Virus record (IMG/VR): IMGVR_UViG_3300026519_000262
Coordinates: 1-25,066 of that record
From: a virus
Strand: one strand, 5' to 3'
Length of the DNA: 25,066 nt
A program made the translations under genes and the position numbers. The notes under the pieces were generated by a model. The model did not search any database, had not been told where the DNA came from, and saw only the letters and a program-made list of their open reading frames with translations. Each line of letters starts with the position of its first letter. Position 1 is the stretch's first letter. Below, in pieces: positions 21,487 to 25,066 of this stretch.

Positions 21487-21987
21487 ATGGCAAAATATTT
21501 AGATCGGGTAATCAAGGAAATGCAACAATATAGTGATATGGGTATGCCCGATGGTGAAGGCGTTATGGGTATGGGCGATACCTCTAGTCTTGGTATGCGC
21601 GGTAGACGAAGCGATGTGAAACTAAAAGCATACAAACTTAATGATATTCTACAGCGCAGAAATCGCGCAGAAGAAGAAGAATTAGACATGTATTCAATGA
21701 ACAATAAGCCCAATGTTGTTGAATTAAAACAGTTTTTTATGGATACGCCATCACCAACTGATGAAGAAATTGCGGATTATGCTGAACAACACGGTATGGA
21801 CTTGCAAGATATGCGCCAAGCGGTGTATGCCTTAATCCAATCATTGCTTCCTAGCGATGACATGCAAGATATTGATTCCGAAATGGGCAGTGATATGAAT
21901 GGCGATGATGAAATTGCGTTTTCGGTACGAAGCGATACGGGTGAACGCCCTGCTGGTAATGAAATAGATAATACAGAACGCTTTTAA
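21487..21987 (+). CDS. Unknown acidic late protein
   Basis: A 166-aa acidic, Met-rich protein: MAKYLDRVIKEMQQYSDMGM, a Gly/Met-rich linker, a basic VKLKAYKLNDILQRRNRAEE helix, a central TPSPTDEEIADYAEQHGMDL helical hairpin, and a disordered acidic tail ending DTGERPAGNEIDNTERF. It has a strong Shine-Dalgarno and a perfect late promoter, so it is made late, with the next gene's virion-like protein (5 nt apart). A scaffold, chaperone or small virion protein is plausible; no family recognised. Confidence 0.6.
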   Translation: MAKYLDRVIKEMQQYSDMGMPDGEGVMGMGDTSSLGMRGRRSDVKLKAYKLNDILQRRNRAEEEELDMYSMNNKPNVVELKQFFMDTPSPTDEEIADYAEQHGMDLQDMRQAVYALIQSLLPSDDMQDIDSEMGSDMNGDDEIAFSVRSDTGERPAGNEIDNTERF

Positions 21988-21991
21988 TCAA

Positions 21992-23683
21992 ATGAAAGAT
22001 TGCACGGGCCTTAATAGTTCATGTTCAAACACGGTTGGACCGGATCAGGGTCTAAATCGTGATGGAACGGTTCCGAGCACGCCTTCTTCAGGTAATTGCG
22101 CCGAAGGTTCGGGGCTTGATACCAACCCGGATTTTAGGTGTAAACCATTTTCATTAGAAAATAATAAAGGTAACGACTACATTGAAACACTTACCAATGA
22201 GGCGTTAAGTATTGGGGGTACCACGTTAAATGTTTTTAAATTATTAGGTGTGCATGAACAAGGTCAATTAGTTGATTGCGTTGGTCGGGGTGGCGCTCTA
22301 TCAAATGGTGACCTTCCAAACTTCCCTGCCAGCAATGCGTTTAATAAGTTCGTATCGGAATGGCGTTCAATACAACGCGGTGCGGGGGTAGAGGCATCCG
22401 CATATATTGGGTATGACTTTGGAAGTATAAAGACAAATGATAACACACGCGATGCCTATGGTATTGATACCAGCATATATAAGCGAATCGCAACGATTGC
22501 TATCAAGCAATCATCTAATCCAAATCGTAGAATAACACGGGCGAGGATTGAACGTTCAAATGATGGTGTAAAATGGTATGGTGTCGAAGCAATTACATTA
22601 CCAAACGACGATTGTTTAAATACAATCCAATTTAAAGACTCAGTTCCTGCGAGATATTGGAGAATCCGGGCATTAGATTTCAATGGCACCGATACCAATG
22701 ATGTTTGGGCGGTTGCCGCTTTTCAATTATTCCACGATTATGTCGGCACCGATCTGTACAACATACAGGATAAGGTATTACTTGAAAACCGTGATAGAAA
22801 TTACAATCAAGAAGCAATTCCAATAAAAGGCTATTATGAATTAACGGATAACTTAATTGATGTTAGTGGTTTTGGTATAGAATTGCCAAGTTTAGCAATG
22901 TATATCACCGTTAGTTTTGTGGGCACAGTTGCCGCACTTGGCCGACCACCGGTAATTGGTGATATAATCGAAATTCCAGCGGAAGCCCAATTTTCGGGGA
23001 AACTTGAAAAAATATTAAAATGGGTGGAAATCACCGATATTGGTTGGGATACAAGTGGATACACGCCTGGATGGCGACCAACATTGTTGCGTATAGTGGC
23101 ACAACCTGCGTTCGCCACGCAAGAAACACAAGATATATTTGGTGACCTTTCACAAACTTTACCGGATGACGTTGGTAGTGTTGTCGGTGAGGATGGCAAC
23201 AATACCACATATCAGGACTTCTTTGATGTTAGTCAGACCTTAGAGATTGAAGCTAGGGATGCGGTACCTGAACGTGGGGCGGAAGGTTCTAGTGCTATTC
23301 GTGAATTGGAACCTGAGGAAATACAAGCAGCAGCTGAACAAGGAGTGACAACTTTACAAAAAATTGGGTTGAATTCAACCGGGTTGTATGTAGAAGATGC
23401 AATGCCGCCCAATAATGCCGCATTTACGGAAAATGACATTTTCCCCGATAATCCAAATAATGCGGATTATCATAGATTAACATATTCAGGCTTAGCGGAT
23501 GATATTCCAGCACGCCTCTATCGTTATTCAACCGCAAAAGGCCGATGGATATTTTTAGAAACTGATTTGAGGGCACTATACAATACAACAAAAACAACAT
23601 TAAAAGAGTTTATAACTAGCCCCAGTGCGGTTGATAATCAAGAAATTACAAGGAATAGTGAAACACTCGATAAGGATTGTTAA
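21992..23683 (+). CDS. Virion structural protein with discoidin-like domain
   Basis: A 563-aa protein. N-terminal Cys-rich segment (MKDCTGLNSSCSNTVGPDQG, then two more Cys), a region with an F5/8-type-C (discoidin)-like signature (GYDFGS, RIATIAIKQSSNPNRRI, ARIERSNDGVKWYG, PARYWRIRALDFNG; about residues 135-245), a barrel-like middle (GIELPSLAMYITVSFVG, GDIIEIPAEAQFSGKL), and a C-terminal part with ADDIPARLYRYSTAKGRWIF. Discoidin-like domains bind carbohydrates, fitting a baseplate or tail-side protein. Only 4 nt from the preceding gene. The stop overlaps the convergent stop of the next gene. Confidence 0.65.
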   Translation: MKDCTGLNSSCSNTVGPDQGLNRDGTVPSTPSSGNCAEGSGLDTNPDFRCKPFSLENNKGNDYIETLTNEALSIGGTTLNVFKLLGVHEQGQLVDCVGRGGALSNGDLPNFPASNAFNKFVSEWRSIQRGAGVEASAYIGYDFGSIKTNDNTRDAYGIDTSIYKRIATIAIKQSSNPNRRITRARIERSNDGVKWYGVEAITLPNDDCLNTIQFKDSVPARYWRIRALDFNGTDTNDVWAVAAFQLFHDYVGTDLYNIQDKVLLENRDRNYNQEAIPIKGYYELTDNLIDVSGFGIELPSLAMYITVSFVGTVAALGRPPVIGDIIEIPAEAQFSGKLEKILKWVEITDIGWDTSGYTPGWRPTLLRIVAQPAFATQETQDIFGDLSQTLPDDVGSVVGEDGNNTTYQDFFDVSQTLEIEARDAVPERGAEGSSAIRELEPEEIQAAAEQGVTTLQKIGLNSTGLYVEDAMPPNNAAFTENDIFPDNPNNADYHRLTYSGLADDIPARLYRYSTAKGRWIFLETDLRALYNTTKTTLKEFITSPSAVDNQEITRNSETLDKDC

Positions 23684-24120
23684 TTCGGCGCACTACACAC
23701 TTCTGGTGATAAAATAATAGTTGCGATTGTAATGTTATTTTTATCAAGATAGATATATTTAAACTGCATGTTTGAATATATAATATTACGAAGACTCGCT
23801 TTACTGAAACTACATATTTCATTAATCAATATCGGTCGTTCAACATCAATTAATTCCTGTTTGCGTATTTCAAAATATGTTAAACTATTTAATTTCATTG
23901 TAAATATAAGGAAGGGACGGCGGAATGTTACTTTTTCTAAGCTAACAATGTCATTTTTCATTTGGGGCAATCGTTCATTTACAACCGCTAATTTGACATC
24001 AATATTTGTCAAAAAATTACCATCTTGCTCATCCGTCATCTGTTGGAATACAACAAGCATCAGACCGGCTACTATTGTTATTAACAATGCATTAAAATGT
24101 GTTATAAAAAATAATTTCAT
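23680..24120 (-). CDS. Membrane-anchored accessory protein
   Basis: A 146-aa protein with an N-terminal TM helix (FNALLITIVAGLMLVVFQQM, about residues 9-28) and an exported-type domain with two Cys (ICSFSKASL; ending SPEVCSAPN). Similar in layout to the gene at 7794-8084 (short TM then beta-rich soluble part). Its stop codon overlaps the convergent stop of the 563-aa gene by 2 nt. Last of three minus-strand accessory genes. Function unknown. Confidence 0.55.
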   Translation of the reverse strand: MKLFFITHFNALLITIVAGLMLVVFQQMTDEQDGNFLTNIDVKLAVVNERLPQMKNDIVSLEKVTFRRPFLIFTMKLNSLTYFEIRKQELIDVERPILINEICSFSKASLRNIIYSNMQFKYIYLDKNNITIATIILSPEVCSAPN

Positions 24121-24133
24121 ATTTAATTTACTA

Positions 24134-24481
24134 TTAGATATCTATTAAAAATTGCCTAAACATATTATTTGTCTCATCGCTTGGAAAGCGCAATGTCTCC
24201 AATAACTGGGTTGCTTGTATTGGTACAGTATGCTGTTCATTAGTGGCCAGACTATCATGTTTTGTTAATGGATATGATTTAATATCATGTATTACTACTT
24301 TGCCATTTTCATATTCTTCCACTTTCACTAGTTTAAACACGGTAGAAGGTAATGCGCGATACTCTTCACTATGCTCGGTGAGGCGACTAAAGAATAGCAC
24401 AACACCATTAGTTAATTTACCAAGCCAAATACCACCCGCCGCATCATTGAAAATAAAACCACAACACGATATCTTTTTCAT
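24134..24481 (-). CDS. Small accessory protein, unknown
   Basis: A 115-aa protein started at MKKISCCGFIFNDAAGGIWL; ATG codons 4 codons apart (24493 and 24481) are both possible, and GGGG lies 8 nt before the second. Beta-rich (GVVLFFSRL, VFKLVKVEEYENGKVVIHDI) with a helical C-terminus. Cys-Cys near the start. Adjacent genes are also small and AT-rich, as in early accessory regions. No family. Confidence 0.5.
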   Translation of the reverse strand: MKKISCCGFIFNDAAGGIWLGKLTNGVVLFFSRLTEHSEEYRALPSTVFKLVKVEEYENGKVVIHDIKSYPLTKHDSLATNEQHTVPIQATQLLETLRFPSDETNNMFRQFLIDI

Positions 24482-24503
24482 AATAGACCCCATATCTGCT
24501 TCT

Positions 24504-24621
24504 TAGCACGACCTAATCACTGGCGTTGCATGTAAATATTAGTAGTATTAATTCATAATGCAAGTAAATATTATTTTTTTAGCTTAGTCATTGTTAACAT
24601 TACAGAAGTAGGAATTATGTG
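24504..24621. other. Intergenic stretch, nothing recognised
   Basis: AT-rich, about 120 nt upstream of the 24481 gene. I see no consensus promoter, hairpin or ORF with a ribosome site here. Confidence 0.5.
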
Positions 24622-24888
24622 TTATATTTTTTTGAATTTTGGCTTTCGTGCGTTATTACTTCCGGTTGAACCAAAGAATTCATTCCATGGTAGGATATAG
24701 GTTCGTAGTGTTTTAATGTTTTCTAAAATAACAAATGTGTTAGATTTATATACCGGCAATGTACCGGCCACCATTACGTACCGATATGTTTCACCATCAA
24801 CGGAATAAACAAACATTTCATCGATATTTTCATCCTCAAACTGTTCGTCAGTAGTAAACCCGCCGCTTACTTTATTTGTTGTAACCAT
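24622..24888 (-). CDS. Small accessory protein, unknown
   Basis: An 88-aa protein started at MVTTNKVSGGFTTDEQFEDE because GAGG lies 9 nt upstream, while the ATG 15 nt earlier has no ribosome site. EDENIDEMFVYSVDGETYRY, VMVAGTLPVYKSNTFVILEN and a basic end NNARKPKFKKI. Beta-rich, no family. Lies immediately downstream (on the minus strand) of the second structured RNA element, with no promoter of its own visible, so it may be read through. Confidence 0.5.
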   Translation of the reverse strand: MVTTNKVSGGFTTDEQFEDENIDEMFVYSVDGETYRYVMVAGTLPVYKSNTFVILENIKTLRTYILPWNEFFGSTGSNNARKPKFKKI

Positions 24889-24924
24889 TTTATAAAGCCT
24901 CATTCGTGATTGGGTTAAAGTTTA

Positions 24925-25064
24925 TTGAAGCGACCACTTCCAAATCAAAGATTTGGAAGTGGATTCGCACAATGGTCACCCATTGTGTCTTCTGTGTTTC
25001 CACAGACTCCTCCAACGAGCGCTTGACTTCCCAAGCGGAGAATATTCGTTGCTGCATTGACATC
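24925..25064 (-). ncRNA. Structured RNA element, copy 2
   Basis: Inverted copy of the element at 8374-8513, 136 of 140 bases identical; all four hairpins, both tetraloops (GAAA and GTGA on the minus strand) and the bracketing CTCC/GGAG are intact. The four changes lie in linkers and the region between hairpins 1 and 2. It starts, on the plus strand, with TTGAAGCGA and ends with an early promoter -35 box. No terminator like that after copy 1 lies downstream; minus-strand transcription would continue to the 24888 gene. Confidence 0.6.
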
Positions 25065-25066
25065 GC
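25057..25066 (+). promoter_or_regulatory. -35 box of a divergent early promoter, cut by window end
   Basis: TTGACA (25057-25062) on the plus strand is equivalent to the -35 box of the promoter at copy 1. The -10 box would lie just beyond the window, pointing to a plus-strand early operon there. Confidence 0.45.

Noticed and set aside
3121-24960. CRISPR array from the repeated CCACTTCC units
   Set aside because: Copies are kilobases apart, inverted relative to each other, palindromic and not separated by uniform spacers; no cas gene is present.

Overview
This window is part of an AT-rich, tailed double-stranded DNA phage of T4-like (myovirus) type, or a prophage or assembled virome contig of one. 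A minus-strand block encodes a T4-type replication core: a family B DNA polymerase (gp43-like) carrying an intein, a DUF488 protein, a sliding clamp (gp45-like), an unknown acidic protein and an RNase H/flap nuclease. A PAAR spike-tip protein, several large beta-rich fibre proteins and a DsbA-like DNA-binding protein fit the same picture. The host cannot be named from the sequence; sigma70-type promoters and the glycosyltransferase cargo fit a Gram-negative, probably aquatic, bacterium.

Layout. 1-7505 (+): a truncated beta-propeller tail fibre, then glycosyltransferases and a methyltransferase interleaved with a second propeller/FG-GAP-like fibre and a 26-residue membrane peptide. 7541-10178 (-): three small early-type genes, a structured RNA element lying on the + strand, an unknown 151-aa protein, a Cys-containing virion-like protein and the PAAR protein. 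10179-10484: a decayed TnpB-like zinc-ribbon fragment and an AT-rich palindrome with divergent TATAAATA late promoters. 10485-10802 (+): a two-TM membrane protein. 10806-16553 (-): replication genes. 16803-20407 (+): two repetitive fibre proteins and a TylF-like methyltransferase. 20528-21278 (-): three small genes including the DsbA-like one. 21487-23683 (+): two late, probably virion, proteins. 23680-24888 (-): three small accessory genes. 24925-25064: a second, inverted copy of the structured RNA element.

Regulation can be read from the sequence. Most minus-strand early/replication operons start at sigma70 promoters (TTGACA, 17 nt, TATAAT-like), found before the polymerase, clamp, 8330 and 21278 genes. 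Plus-strand virion genes start at a T4-late-like box (GATAAATA or TATAAATA), usually with a conserved upstream extension CGGCAACTT. A recurring hairpin, CCACTTCCAAAT...ATTTGGAAGTGG, flanked by TTGAAGCG/CGCTTCAA, sits at operon junctions and is often fused directly to this late promoter. The same hairpin forms the last of four stems in a 140-nt element present in two inverted copies. That element has GAAA and GUGA tetraloops, only four differences between copies, all outside the drawn helices, and a divergent early-promoter -35 box at one end. This hairpin/promoter/RNA family is the most interesting, possibly undescribed, system in the window.
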